In this document: one piece after another, positions 22,322-35,129 of the stretch
Layout of the letters: every line of letters begins with the position of its first letter
Position numbering within the stretch: the first letter of the stretch is position 1
Assembly (NCBI GenBank): GCA_037176885.1
Contig: JAWWNJ010000013.1
Location: 1,612,001-1,676,000, forward strand
Direction: 5' to 3'
From: Favolaschia claudopus
Taxonomy: Eukaryota > Basidiomycota > Agaricomycetes > Agaricales > Mycenaceae
DNA: 64,000 nucleotides
Program-made: the position numbers and the translations under genes
Notes under the pieces: generated by a model
Told to the model about the DNA's origin: nothing
Database searches by the model: none
Seen by the model: the letters and a program-made list of their open reading frames with translations, nothing else

Positions 22322-23209
22322 ATGTCTTCATTGTCGTGTAACACGGTGGCTCCAATGACACCCTCTGCAGCCGGTCCCTCGATGCCCACTCACGAGCTAC
22401 CACAAACCTTGGAACGGCCCTCGCGCTGCTTCGACTCCGGTGACATCTCGCCCGCGACCCTCGAAGCTGTTGGGCCAGACCTCGCTGAATCGAAGCCGAC
22501 GGTGCACTTCATTCAAGAACAGCTCTATCTACACACCGACAAGTTGCTAGCTGGGCTCCGTTACATCCCGGTGCCTCCGACGCACCCTAGCTATAGTCTG
22601 CCCGTCACATTCAGCGTTACGGTCCCCTTCCTCAGCGACGACATCGAATATCCGACCCATATTCTCGCCGTGCTCCTGCCCTCCGAAAATGAAGCGCCGG
22701 AGGCACCGATCCCATTAGTTCCCATTCACGGAATTGTGCTGGCGGTAAACTGCTCCGCTGAAATCCTCCGCCCGCTCATAGAGGGAGACGACGAAGACAG
22801 CGAAGACTCGGACTCCACGACGTATAAACTATACCTCCCCGTCTGCTCCATACGTCTTCCGTCCGTGGAAGCGCTCATCACGTTGCGAAACTTCATGTAT
22901 ACGAAAGAGGTCGACGCGCTCTTCGCTGACTTATTCCCTCTTCCCCAGCCGTTCGACCATGAAACCCTCCAGCGCGCGCAGCAGTCCGAGTCCCTTGATT
23001 GCAAATTAGCCCTCGTACAGAAGCTCATTTGGGCAGAGCCCGGAGTGAAGCATCTTCTGCGGTATGGCTCGCTGGTGCTGGATTTATGGCGAACAGCTTG
23101 CTGTCTGGGGATGCACGACGATGGGTTTTGGGATGCGCTCGACCTCGCATGGGAGCTGGTGCTCATCGCGCTAAATTTTGTGCTGAATGCCCCAGAGAGC
23201 GGGGTGTGA
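22322..23209 (+). CDS. Clp1-like protein (paralogue 3)
   Basis: A single exon of 295 residues. Family blocks: FDSGDISPATLEAVGPDLAE, IEYPTHILAVLLPSENEAPE, PIPLVPIHGIVLAVNCSAEI, LPSVEALITLRNFMYTKEVD, ALFADLFPLPQPFDHE and LWRTACCLGMHDDGFWDALD, then LAWELVLIALNFVL. It differs from paralogues 1 and 2 by an acidic insert (EGDDEDSEDSDS) after the NCS position. The segment ITLRNFMYTKEVDALFADLF corresponds to the Clp1 block with FPEVIVYLHSYNQADLFRKL. No catalytic or DNA-binding motif is seen. The gene has a clear TATA box and looks intact. Confidence 0.72.
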   Translation: MSSLSCNTVAPMTPSAAGPSMPTHELPQTLERPSRCFDSGDISPATLEAVGPDLAESKPTVHFIQEQLYLHTDKLLAGLRYIPVPPTHPSYSLPVTFSVTVPFLSDDIEYPTHILAVLLPSENEAPEAPIPLVPIHGIVLAVNCSAEILRPLIEGDDEDSEDSDSTTYKLYLPVCSIRLPSVEALITLRNFMYTKEVDALFADLFPLPQPFDHETLQRAQQSESLDCKLALVQKLIWAEPGVKHLLRYGSLVLDLWRTACCLGMHDDGFWDALDLAWELVLIALNFVLNAPESGV

Positions 23210-24673
23210 TTTCATTTCACAATACCGATCATAGGTAGTGTACTGTCTTCCATGTGTATTCGACTTCTCCATGTACGTCCTTTCGCAATGTAGCCTTATG
23301 CCGCTTCGAGCTGTGGGCGCGGGCGCTTATCCACATTCATTTCGAGGCGGAGACAATGACCTAGGCCTCTGATCCGTGGAACTAAATTCACACAAAAGTT
23401 GACTTGATCTGACTTGGAATCTAGAGCTCTGCCGCGGCCACACGAGCTTTGACTCGGAGACTGGTTTTGGAATGATAGATGATAGGGCGAGCGTCTAATT
23501 GCTGACAAGCACCTCGTGGAAATAGGTTTCCTTGATAGGATACCTGGGCAAAAATGCCAAAAAGAAGCGCATGGAATTTATCTCACTGCTGTTAATTGGA
23601 TCACAGCTTAGCGTGAGCCCGGGGCCGGGGGTGGGACTTGGCAGAGTAATGCGAGCAGTGGAACGAAATAGAAATCAGATAAGACTTAGACTGAGAGGGG
23701 TCGACATTCAAGCTGTAGTAAGAATCTCCGCTGCGAAGCCATTCGGATCGCCACGCGGACACCCAATACCTCAACCGTGATCGTGCATACGCGCTGCTCA
23801 AACTGGCAGGATATCCTATTATCAAGCTTGAAGTTGAAGCTCGTTGAGCGGAATAGACTTCAAATTTCAATCAAATTCAGTATAGAATTTAAGTACTCTA
23901 ATCCGTCTGACGCGACTTGAGTGTGTCAGGTTCAATCTATCCGAGGAAACTCAAGCAGGAGCAGATCGTCACGTTACCGCATTGTACTGGCTCGCCGCTG
24001 ATGGCCGAGGATGAGGGGCCCGGACACCCAAGTCTCGTTTCTGCGTTCATTCCGATTTTTTCTGCTGGTTGTCGCCGCTCTCGTGGGGAAGCGTTATCCA
24101 CGTCCGAGTCGGATGATCAGTTGGACACGAACGTCGAAAAATGGTTTCCTTGGTTCTCGACTCTCCACATGTCCTCCCTGGGGGGCCGGGCCTGGAATGC
24201 GGAACACTGGCGTGTTTCGTGACGTTCGTCTACAATACAATACGACAAGGGAGACCAATTATCTCAACAAAACACCTAGTACAGGGGCTGGAAGGAATCA
24301 AGAAAAGTACCTCGATTTGTAACTTGCGTGCTTACAGAACACCATCATTCGAAGTCGGCGAATTTCTCAGCACAAAAAACCGTCTCTAGATGACGGACAT
24401 GATTCGGGCTCTCGGCTTAAATTGCATTGGCTTGATCTAACGCTCATTTGTTCCATCTCTCGAAAAGCGCGTCAAATCCGGTTCCCTACTGGTTCCCTAC
24501 GCCTATGGCGCAGCCTTTCATATGGTAAGCTACTCGGAAAGTCGGTAAATGTTTCGGTTCTTGGTCAGTGATGCGCCTCGGTTGCGCTTTGCGCGCCCGA
24601 TGTTCTGCTAAGTATAAAATACTAGCTGTCGCTTTACATCCAGACCATTCAATTCTCAGTCCCCTCCGATCGA
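23210..24673. other. Intergenic region
   Basis: About 1.46 kb with no supported gene. Open frames are short, overlapping and without conserved blocks. The last 60 bases contain the TATA box of the NmrA-like gene. Confidence 0.5.
24613..24618 (+). promoter_or_regulatory. TATA box of the NmrA-like gene
   Basis: TATAAA within AGTATAAAATAC lies 56 bases before the ATG at 24674. Confidence 0.6.
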
Positions 24674-25671
24674 ATGTCTACCTACAAATCCTTCGCTCTT
24701 GTCGGTGGCGGAACCATCGGTCTGCCCATCGTCAACGCGCTCGCTGCTACAAAAGTCCCTGTCATTCTGCTGTCGCGCTCCTCAGAGGCGAAAGCTGTAC
24801 CTTCCAACGTTCAAGTTATCAAAGTTGATTACGACAATGCCGATGCAATTGCAAAGGTTTTGAAAGAGCACAACGTGGACGTCGTCGTATCCACTCTGAC
24901 CACTATGGCCGCTGCGGCGCAGAAGACTGTGGTCGATGCCTCGAAACTAGCCGGAATCAAGCTGTTTGTCCCATCCGAGTTCGGGTTGCCCACCGAAGGG
25001 TATACAGAGGGGCCGCTCGGGGACAAGGCTCACATCGCCAGTGCGTATTTTTATTTTTCAGTTTTTTATGACGCTTTGATACTGACTTTCCAACAGAGTA
25101 CCTCACCTCCGTTGGCATCCCTTCCACCAGAATTTTTGTTCGTGCAACTTGACTACTAATTCCTTCAATCATCTCTGACCGATTTTTTTAGACTGGAAGT
25201 TTCGTCCAACTCATTCCCTGGCTTCTCGGAGGGAACGGAAAAGCGCAGATCATCGGAAAAGGTGACACTCCGTTCTCGACCACGTCTATTCCGGATATTG
25301 CAGGTATGTGCTCTCCCACATCCATCATTTATCAAAAGGTTGAATCATTTCTAGGCTTTGTCGCCCACATCCTGACAACCCTCCCTCCTTCCGAGCTCGA
25401 GAACCGCATCTTCCGACTCGAGGGCGAGCGAGTTACCATGAACGGCCTTGCTGCTCAGTTCAAAGCCACGCCTGAGTATGTCGATAAACTTACCGATCGC
25501 GGAGAGCACGAGGGATTTTTGAATTTCCTGGTTAGCGCGATAGAGGACGGGAAGGCTAGTACGGGGTGGAACGGCGTGAAGGAGGGAACTGGCGCGGATG
25601 CTGCGGGGACCGGAAACGCGGCGTGGCCTGGTCACCATTGGCAGACTGTTAAGGAGGTGCACAACCTTTGA
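24674..25671 (+). CDS. NmrA-like / isoflavone-reductase-like NAD(P)-binding protein
   Basis: Four exons. The N-terminal Rossmann motif FALVGGGTIGLPIVNALAAT carries the GGGxxG dinucleotide-binding loop. It is followed by VPVILLSRSSEAK, DVVVSTLTTMAAAAQKTVVD and AGIKLFVPSEFGLPTEGYTE, the family's PSEFG motif. After two introns come KYLTSVGIPSTRIFTGSFVQ and GKAQIIGKGDTPFSTTSIPD, then a substrate-side C-terminal part with LENRIFRLEGERVTMN, ending WPGHHWQTVKEVHNL. Members are atypical short-chain dehydrogenases that either reduce small phenylpropanoid-like substrates or sense the NADP/NADPH ratio; which applies here cannot be told. Two decayed relics of the same family lie 3-4 kb downstream. Confidence 0.85.
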
Positions 25672-26212
25672 GAAATCCAACTTGCCTAAGTATAGGCGCT
25701 GTGAATACATAGACTAGTAATATGAATTGTTTGTTGGCTTTCATGAGCGAAACATTATCCTCAAGCTGTGTCTAAGTCATTTCCAAGTAGAAAAATAAGG
25801 ATCAAATTGCTCTCGCAGTTCAAATCGTGCTTCTTTCAACAAAAACTGAAAAGCGCCGATTGGACCTTGGAATCTATTCGGTACATTGGTGAAGTTGCTG
25901 GTCTATGCTCCTAAAGGATGCCTAGAGCAAGAAGTGTGACTGCTATATCTGCTAATGCGGTCTGAGTTAGGTCAGTCGACAATTCAACCAGGCTAGTTCA
26001 TCGTGTCCAGGTTCCCAAAAGAGGGTATTTCGTTTGCTTTCCTTCGTTTCTTCTATATACCCGTACATACATCCTAAACCCATGATAGCGACATAATCAA
26101 TGCATTGCGTCAAATAGTGCTGTGTTGTGCCACAGAGCGAGGTCGAACGACGACGTCGAGCGCAAGGTATGGCCAAATGCGTGGTTGACTGACTCCCACT
26201 CCGGCCCAAGAC
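25672..26212. other. Convergent intergenic region
   Basis: 3' flanks of the NmrA-like gene and of the MAP kinase. No feature was recognised. Confidence 0.5.
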
Positions 26213-27734
<1,522 letters not shown>

Positions 27735-28664
27735 GGGGAAGGAACCAAAGGAACAGAAGGAAAGAACGAGGACCAGCAGGTATGAAGCGTTCAGGTATAC
27801 GTGCTGGCAAAGTTCAAACGCGTGAGGGAGGATTGTACAGTCTCCTTAGAAACGCCTACCGGTTTCCTTGGTAACCCACTTTTCCTCGGATCCCCGATCA
27901 GATAATCTCTCTCATTGTTGAACTTGACACAACTCAGTCCACCCATGAAACAAATTATAGGCGTGCACTGGCGTGCATATCACAGATTGTGGCCTTCAGA
28001 TCCCCGTTCAACTGCCTACAATTTGCTGTCTACAGCCTGTCAGCAGGAGAGAAAGATATCCAATCAGTGCTTTACAATTTGCTGGGTCGCCGCACTACTG
28101 GTATGAACGCAGGTCCGACTCCCTCGTTTCCCGACTCGATACGGGCGATACCAACGGCGCGTTATCCTGCCACCATAGATACTGCAGTCGGCTTTCTGAG
28201 TCTTTCACAGCATTTCTTACACGGAAATCAATTCGACAACGCAATCAAATGCCCCAAGCTAGCTTGGGCTTGAGTTGGACCCTCTCAGTATACTAGACTC
28301 GACGCGGGCCACACGGGGTATGTACTGGGAAACTAGCGGCAAGAAATCATGTCAATCGCATTTCTACTCTATGCGCCGCAGAAAAAGTCACTGAACCTCC
28401 GGTCCATATACCGAATCACTCACTCAATTCATTCCATGCATAGCTCAGCCTTGACGAGAATGCGAGCGCAGATCATGGCATACAATACTTCAGCTATTCT
28501 CGATCACCTCTCTCTCAGGCACTGGAGTATGTCATTGTAGAGATTCCGCGGTTTCATTGAATACTGAATTTAAAGGCTCCAAGTTCGTCATCCTGGACCG
28601 AGTGCGGACGGCCACCCCTCCTTCCAACGCTGGCAAAGGCGCATCTTCCAATCCAAAGCGGCAG
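27735..28664. other. Intergenic region
   Basis: Upstream region of the MAPK gene. Open frames are short and unsupported; no gene was recognised. Degraded NmrA-like sequence follows. Confidence 0.45.
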
Positions 28665-28727
28665 AATTGGTTTATGGCAATTAAGGACGGGAACTCCAGC
28701 ACTGGATGGGTTCAACATGAGGATTGA
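28665..28727 (+). pseudogene. Possible relic of an NmrA-like gene (short fragment)
   Basis: The frame reads NWFMAIKDGNSSTGWVQHED then stop. It resembles NFLVSAIEDGKASTGWNGVK of the intact gene at 25522-25581, with 11 matches over the first 16 or so positions and one residue missing. No flanking exon could be aligned, so this is a short and uncertain relic. Confidence 0.35.
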
Positions 28728-29081
28728 ATACGCTGCGCAGCCTTGTAACGCTGAGAATTTTTGACATTCTTCGGAACCCAGCATGCCTTGACGCTTGCGG
28801 ATAAAGATTTTCCGGTACTGTCACCGTATGTGCTAAATCGTATTCGTCGGAGTCCTTTGTCTGACTTCAAAGCTTAGAGCATCAAATCACTCCCATTGGC
28901 GGTTCAAATTATGCTCGTGCCTCAAGCAAATTTATTCTTCATACAAGTACAGGGTAAGATACTGTCAGATATTGAGGGCGAAGAAATATAGACCACTAGT
29001 TAGTGGTAACTGCACCTGAGGCGGTAAGCGGGCGGCCAGAAATTGCTCGAGCAAGTGCTCTTCAGTTCAAGTTTCGTTCAC

Positions 29082-29385
29082 AACACACCGTTCTTAGTCA
29101 CCTCCACTTCCGACGTTGTAGGCATCGTCTTATCCTAAATCAATCATTAATCCTTAGGTTTCGTTGTCCACAAGGCACATCATAACAACCCTCCCATCTT
29201 CTGAGCTCGAGAACCGTATTTTTCGACTTCAAAGCGAACCAACAACAACGTTGCAGCACAGCTCAGAATCACGCCTGAATATTTTGACAAGGTTACCGGA
29301 CATGGAAAGGACGAAAATGAGTTACTGAATTTCTTGCTTCGCGCTATTGAGAATGAACAAGCTAACACGGGGTGTTACATCTCGT
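29082..29385 (+). pseudogene. Decayed copy of the NmrA-like reductase (3' part)
   Basis: The DNA aligns with about 25262-25567 of the intact gene. ACACCGTTCTTAGTCACCTC matches the ACTCCGTTCTCGACCACGTC region. The following intron is recognisable, but its donor GTATGT has become GCATCG. The last exon then reads HIITTLPSSELENRIFRLQS against HILTTLPPSELENRIFRLEG. A 7-base insertion (about 29174) and a deletion after RLQS break the frame, and the copy stops after the position of STGW. No promoter, start or N-terminal exon is seen. It lies on the same strand as the parent, 3.8 kb downstream, so it is a tandem duplicate that decayed. Confidence 0.8.
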
Positions 29386-29584
29386 CTTGTGTCGAGATTG
29401 TTGATCTGGGATACAACCCTTGTTTCTCCGCTCTATATTATATGTTAAGAGTCTCATGAAGCACACAACAGATTATATTGAGTTTATTGTTCGATGAAAC
29501 GAGCGGATCTTCTACACTATGATAGTTGCAGAAAGAAATTTGAGATTGGAGGTGGCTTGGTTTCAGTGTTGATACTGTACTCAT

Positions 29585-31029
29585 TTACCAGTTAAGGGAC
29601 CAGTGATCGGATTCGACCCATTCCTGGTTGGTGTTGCCCGAGAAGCAAGACCAGATTTGCAGCTTCAAAGGAAATGAGACAATGGAGGACAGCAAGTGAA
29701 AACATTAAAGCAAGACTGACCTGAGTACCAGGGGTGGTGTTACCGTTGGGCAAGTCGAAGCACTAAACACACATCAGCCGTTCTTCCAAAAGATCAAACA
29801 CAAGAAAGAACTCACAAAACCGGCATTAGCCTTGCTCGTAACACTGCCCGTCCTATGATTCCACAACTGCATCTTATTATCTGCGTCGCACGGCGCCAGC
29901 ACGAGCTTCGCGCCGTCCGCAATGGTATTCCCAGCTGGCGTAACACAGAGATCATCGTACATGACCATCCGGCCGTTGTGGTCTGGGTCGGTGATGATTT
30001 GGCCGGTGGCTTCTTGGGTGCAGGTGGAGACGGTGACGGGTGCGTTGGTAGCATTGGCGGCGGTAATGCAATTGCCGGCGATGTGATCAAGTTCGACGGT
30101 GAACCTGAAGAGCACGAGCATTAATAAGTGACGTGCTGGAGAGTTGAGAAAGATAGGACAGATGAGGATAAGACGCACCAGACGGGGAAGTTCACGGGGA
30201 TGGACTTGAACTTTTGGTTGCTGTTGTTCTTATCGCATGTCCAGATTTGAACCTGAGATATGATTTTGTTGTCGAGTCAGACTCGACGAAAATTCAACTA
30301 ACGTTATACTGACCTGGTTCCCGTTCGACAGATTTCCGTCCGTGATATCGACGCACTAAATTGGTTGATATATCAGCGAGAATCGAATCAAGACTCGTCG
30401 AACGAAGGACAATGCTCACCTTGTTATTACCTCCGCCGCTCCACTGAATAGTACCATCGGTAGTGAAAGCGAACTTTTGAGCTAGGTGAATCGTGAATAA
30501 GCTGCGTTTACGGTATTGTGAAACTGCTAAATACCCATATCTCTCGGCCCGCAAGTCCACACCTGAAGTTTGCTACCGTCTTTGTCGACATTGTCGGTAA
30601 CATCGAGGCACTATCGCATAAGCACCGTTTCAGCGACATACTCGCAAAACGAAACTGATACTCACAAAACCGTTAGCCGACAACTGCGTGGTTCCACCAG
30701 GTACCCCGGTACCACTCCAGGAATTCAGCGTCGTAGAGTTGGCGCCGCAGTCCTGAATCACGACGGGTGCGCCGTTTTTGAGACTGGATGCTGTGAGGCA
30801 CTTATCTTCATTTTGTTTCGGTGAACAAACATTCATGAACGTAGAGTCAACGGAGAGACTCACTGGATCCCAAGGTTGTTTGGATTTCGATCATCGGGCT
30901 GGGAAAATGAAAAGACGGCATGTGAGCCAGGTCCATCGAGACGAGAAAAGCCGTAGCGGCGTACCCTTGGGCATTGACACTGAGAGCGGCAGCCAGGATG
31001 GAGGCAGAAAAGAACGACGCGGCGAGCAT
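29585..31029 (-). CDS. Secreted ricin-B-type (beta-trefoil) lectin
   Basis: The ATG is at 31029 (signal peptide MLAASFFSASILAAALSVNA, then QG). Many short exons encode beta-trefoil repeats: IEIQTTLGSNKCLTASSLKN, GAPVVIQDCGANSTTLNSWS, CLDVTDNVDKDGSKLQVWTC, IQWSGGGNNKCVDITDG, NQVQIWTCDKNNSNQKF and RMVMYDDLCVTPAGNTIADG, ending LQIWSCFSGNTNQEW and LNW with TAA at 29585-29587. Repeated Q-x-W motifs and paired cysteines are the mark of ricin-B (CBM13-like) folds, which bind galactose-type or other sugars outside the cell. No catalytic domain is attached. It is a close paralogue of the gene at 39101-40531, with intron positions shared one by one. Confidence 0.82.
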
Positions 31030-31122
31030 GGCCAAGAAGGAGCGGAGACGGAGAGAGATAGAAAGAGGGAAGAAATTGAGTCCACATGCAAACTGTCGCG
31101 GTATTTATTACGATTGAATGCC

Positions 31123-31264
31123 CAGCCAACATCTGTGGTAGCAACGGGTCAATGAAGGTCGCGTGTGGCCGGGGCGGCTCGTGAAATTGGAATTATTGAA
31201 TCCTCAGCCATCACTGTTGCAGCAACGGGTCAATGACGGTTGTGTGTGGCCGAGGCGGCTCGTG
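31123..31264. repeat. Imperfect tandem direct repeat upstream of the lectin gene
   Basis: Two copies, 31123-31183 and 31205-31264, share CAGC.., GCAACGGGTCAATGA and GTGTGGCC..GGCGGCTCGTG, with about 80-85% agreement by eye and an 82-base period. They lie 95-235 bases upstream of the lectin ATG (minus strand), so they may hold a duplicated regulatory site. Confidence 0.65.
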
Positions 31265-34140
31265 CCCGTTGTCTTCGATGCTGGCTTAGGACCAGGGAGA
31301 ATTCCACAGAGTCATTGAGCTTCAACGCGAAAGCCACAGAAAAAGATGGATGAAACAGTGGGAGGAAGTGGAAACCCAGGAAAGATTCAGATGCCAGATC
31401 GCGCCGTAACAAGATCATGATGATCAATCACAGCACGATCACGTGTGAGACGCGATCGCACTTTCAGCGACGTCACCTGGCCGCGCCACTACAGTAAGTA
31501 GTCTCAACGTTGAACCGCAGGTACGACTCGGAGGACTTGACTTATTGCTATAGCGTCTGTCTACGAGAGACTACCGCGCCACTTCTAAATGTCTCAAGGT
31601 TTGTCGTTTGGCATCGAACGTTGAATATTAAGTAGTAAGTACCCGCCAAAATATTTTAATATTGTTTCAACTGGCTCTTACACGCCGGAGTGCGCCCGCC
31701 GCCAGGAATTTATCAGTTTTCTAGTCTCTCTAGACAGACGCTATAACAATTGTAGCTCGTACCTCGCCAGTTATATTCCCCTCAGGCTCTCCACTGAGGT
31801 CCACTTCCTTCAGGCTTCCATTGCCTTTTCAGATCCTGTGTTCAACAGCACTTTCAACCAGGAATGGAATGCTGCACTTCGTGCGCTACGGCGACGACGG
31901 CTTTGCATCGTTAACGTTGTGAGCGTCTAGATTACACAAGCCCAAGCCGGCTAAAGTAAAAGTCGTCTCGCCATCAGCCGCCTACTAACTAATAGTGCGA
32001 ATATGGATACGTTAGCTGGTCTCAACTTAGACAGAACCGTCTACAGCATTGGTGGCGATACCGCAACTGCGACTACTCTTAGACTATCTACAGCAGTTAT
32101 TAATATTATCGTAGATGTACGGTATTCAATGTATCGTCGTGGATCTGTCCATCCACAAGTAGTTTGAGCTGTTTTTGTTCTCGTCTGTGGCTATTGTATC
32201 ACCAAGGCGAAACCACCCACTTTGATACTGAGACTTGAAGACGAGACCACCACACAATTGGAATCCTGGATCGGCGTCGCGGAGAGGACAAAAATATGGT
32301 AGGCGCTGAAGCTCATGTTGAGTACTATTAAAATGAGACAGACGACCGAGACAGTCATCTTGAGGTGAGACCAAGATAAGATAAGATGGCGGAAAGCGAA
32401 TATCGGAAGAGGATGTAAGTATGAGACAGGAACGCCTTATCTAGTTTTTGTTTGCGTTTCGAGTGGAAGAGGGAGAAGCGGCTGTGGGCCGGGGAAAACG
32501 AGGAGTGGTGCATGATATTGCATGTATTTGATTCCGCGGGAGACGAAAGAGTGGTGCTGTGAATGCACGGAATGAAATTCAAAGAATGGACGAACTGTCT
32601 GCATTGCGTTCCATCCCATTGACACCCACTCCCAACCCCGCCGCCGCCGACGCCGCCGACATGAATCGCCAGAGTTGGAAGGGAGGACTACTTACTTGAC
32701 CTGTGCGGACCACTCGCAGGATTCATGAGCGCCAGTTTAAGCAAGCACTTGGACGCAGATTGAGGGTGATTTCGTGTCCGAAGGGTAGTAGTGAATTCCT
32801 GAAGTAGGCAGGAGAAGAGAGGATTGAAGATGAGTTCATATTGTTGGCGTGTCTGTTTATGTAGTTAGTTGCAGTCGGAGATGAAGGACACCGAAAAGAG
32901 GTAGGATTCGGAGGGAGTTATTCAAGGCGAGACGCTGGAGGGCAGGGAGTTGGTAAGATGTACCAGTGGTCGAGTGCGGAGCAGTTGCTTCCGCGGCAGG
33001 AAAGACAGCAGACAAGGATAGGGGTCGTAGCTTCCGATAGACTCGGTCTGCGTCCGAGTCAAATGAGTCAATTGGACCGCGAGCGACGGAATTCGAGGAG
33101 AGAAGGTAAGAACACAGGAACTCGAATAGGCGCTTGTACCATAGCAGGAGACGAGTCAAACGAATACAATTGCATAGGAAGGCGGCAGGTAAGAATTAGA
33201 CTCGACTTGGGAGAAAATGCGGATGCGGTTGTTGGGAGGGTGGTTCCGCGGGAGAAGGAAGCAAGGACAGGGGCCGCCGGCGGACATGTATGAGCGCCAG
33301 ACGCCAGAGTGAGTCAAAGCGGAGGCGCAGGAGGAGAAACGGAGGCGCAGAGAACCAAATATGGAAGCGGCTAGTTCCAAAGCAAGAGGAAGTATCTGGA
33401 ATCTGTTGTATTTGTGACAGTACTTATTCCTGAAGGAGTTGTTGCATTGCGCTGCGCTGATGTCGAGGGAAGATGTTCTTGTGCTGTGTGTGTGATATAG
33501 ATGAAGATAAGTAATACGGGTGCGCGGCGAAGGCAGGATTATTGTTGTATCTTGTCAATGCGAGTCAAAGGGTGTGAGACCGGCGCCTAGTTTGTGAACT
33601 TGGCGGAGCAAAGGTGATGATGGAAATGCTAATAGCGAGGTAGTACTGTGCTTGCTTGATACACGCGTTGTTCGAGGTCGAGTCAAGAACCCTAGTCGAA
33701 GGGTCGAGTAAGAAATAAAATAAAGTAGGCGCTGCCAGAGAGTCTCGGGGGTGTGATATCGAGGTGGGTTGGAAGCACGTAAGCCAGACCTCGAGGAGGC
33801 GCGTAAAGTGACTTGGTGCTGTAGCGAGGCGCGTGGAGGACGCAGACGGAAATGGGACAGTGCCCAAAGCGGTATGTCAGACCCGGAATGATGGTAGAAT
33901 GTGACGAACGGCATTGTCCGTGCTGAATGCCCTTGTACGCTGTTGACGACGATGGCGACAATGGGAGATGCAGAGAACAAAGCAGACTGTACGCGGAATA
34001 AGGGGAGAACAAGGACGACCAAACCGGGAATCCCACGTGGTGGTTTTGAGCAGAGTCCATAGTTCCCAATTCGGCCATTGCTTTGAGACGCCAGAAAAGG
34101 AAATGTCCCAATCGTTTCTTTTTTCCGTCCGCCCATCATG
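31265..34140. other. Long gene-free region
   Basis: About 2.9 kb without a supported gene. The longest minus-strand frame (33555-34499) runs antisense into the Clp1-like gene and has no family features. Other frames are short. The sequence is rich in GAGTC/GACTC words between 33000 and 33800. No TE or RNA gene was recognised. Confidence 0.45.
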
Positions 34141-34147
34141 TATATAA
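34141..34147 (+). promoter_or_regulatory. TATA box of Clp1-like paralogue 4
   Basis: TATATAA lies 47 bases before the ATG at 34188 and supports that start over the upstream in-frame ATG at 34083. Confidence 0.6.
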
Positions 34148-34187
34148 TCGCGACTCTGCAGAACATTGGCTGCATACCAGCATCACA

Positions 34188-35129
34188 ATGTTCCAGGTCG
34201 CATCTCACCCCGCCGCATTCCACCTCCGCGAGCACTCCCGCCGACCATCCTATGACCGTCCCCACACCCCAAAACACTCCTCGTCGGCGTCGAACGCAGC
34301 GATCCAGCTCCCGCGAACGCTGACCCGCCCACCCTTCACCGACATCTCCCGCGACGCCCTCTCCACCGCCGCACCCGACCTCGCGTCCGTCCCCACCGAA
34401 TTCATCCGCCACCACCTCCTCGCGAAAGCACCTCAGATGCAAGCAGGCTTGACCGCGCTCGCCCCTTCCCACATCGCAAAATCTTACCCCCGTGCGCACC
34501 TCCCACCCGCGCTCATTGTACCCCTACGCAACGTCGCCGGCCCGCCTCCGAGCTACCCCACCCACGCACTTGCCGTTGGCGCGCCCCCACCAAAAGGCCT
34601 CCGCGAGGCCCCCGCCGACGCCCCGCAAACCATCTTCGCCGTACACGCCGTCGTCCTCGCTGCCCACTGTGCGAAGCTCCCTCGCCTCCCCCCCTCGCAC
34701 AGCAGCGGCGGCCCCAACGCGACGCTTCCCGTCCTCCCGATAACTCTCCCCTCCCCACAAGCCTTCACCCTCCTCCACCAATTCATCTACACCCACCGCA
34801 TCGACACCCTCCTCGCGTCGCTCCTCCCCCTCCCCGCCCCCTTCCTCGACTCCCTCTCCTCCTCCTCCGCTTCTGGGGGACCATCCGCCCACCAGATCCT
34901 CACCGCGACCCTCGCGACGCCGACCGTCCTGCACACCCTCTCCGCGCATCTTGCCTCTGCCTCCGCGGGATCACTCACCACGCTCATGAGTCACGCCGCG
35001 CATGTGAAGGAGCTGTGGCAGGATATGGTCGCGTTGGGGGTGTATGATGTTGTGCTGTGGGATGCGTTGGATCTGGCTTGGGAGGTCGTTTTGGGCGGGA
35101 TGAACCTCGCGGCGGGGGTGGGGCAGTGA
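34188..35129 (+). CDS. Clp1-like protein (paralogue 4)
   Basis: A single exon of 313 residues with very high C content at third positions. Family blocks: PPSYPTHALAVGAPPPKGLR, IFAVHAVVLAAHCAKLPRLP, LPVLPITLPSPQAFTLLHQF, IYTHRIDTLLASLLPLPAPF and LWQDMVALGVYDVVLWDALD, then LAWEVVLGGMNLAAG. The N-terminal helix block (DISRDALSTAAPDLASVPTE) aligns with SGDISPATLEAVGPDLAESK of paralogue 3, so those two are the closer pair. It has no intron and no recognisable catalytic motif. Function is inferred from the Clp1 family. Codon bias is stronger than in its relatives, which may indicate higher expression. Confidence 0.75.
   Translation: MFQVASHPAAFHLREHSRRPSYDRPHTPKHSSSASNAAIQLPRTLTRPPFTDISRDALSTAAPDLASVPTEFIRHHLLAKAPQMQAGLTALAPSHIAKSYPRAHLPPALIVPLRNVAGPPPSYPTHALAVGAPPPKGLREAPADAPQTIFAVHAVVLAAHCAKLPRLPPSHSSGGPNATLPVLPITLPSPQAFTLLHQFIYTHRIDTLLASLLPLPAPFLDSLSSSSASGGPSAHQILTATLATPTVLHTLSAHLASASAGSLTTLMSHAAHVKELWQDMVALGVYDVVLWDALDLAWEVVLGGMNLAAGVGQ

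Noticed and set aside
33555..34499. 314-residue open frame on the minus strand
   Set aside because: It runs antisense through the 5' end of the Clp1-like gene, mirrors its codon bias and has no family features.
34524..34949. Gly/Arg/Glu-rich minus-strand frame
   Set aside because: Antisense shadow of the C-rich codons of the Clp1-like gene at 34188.
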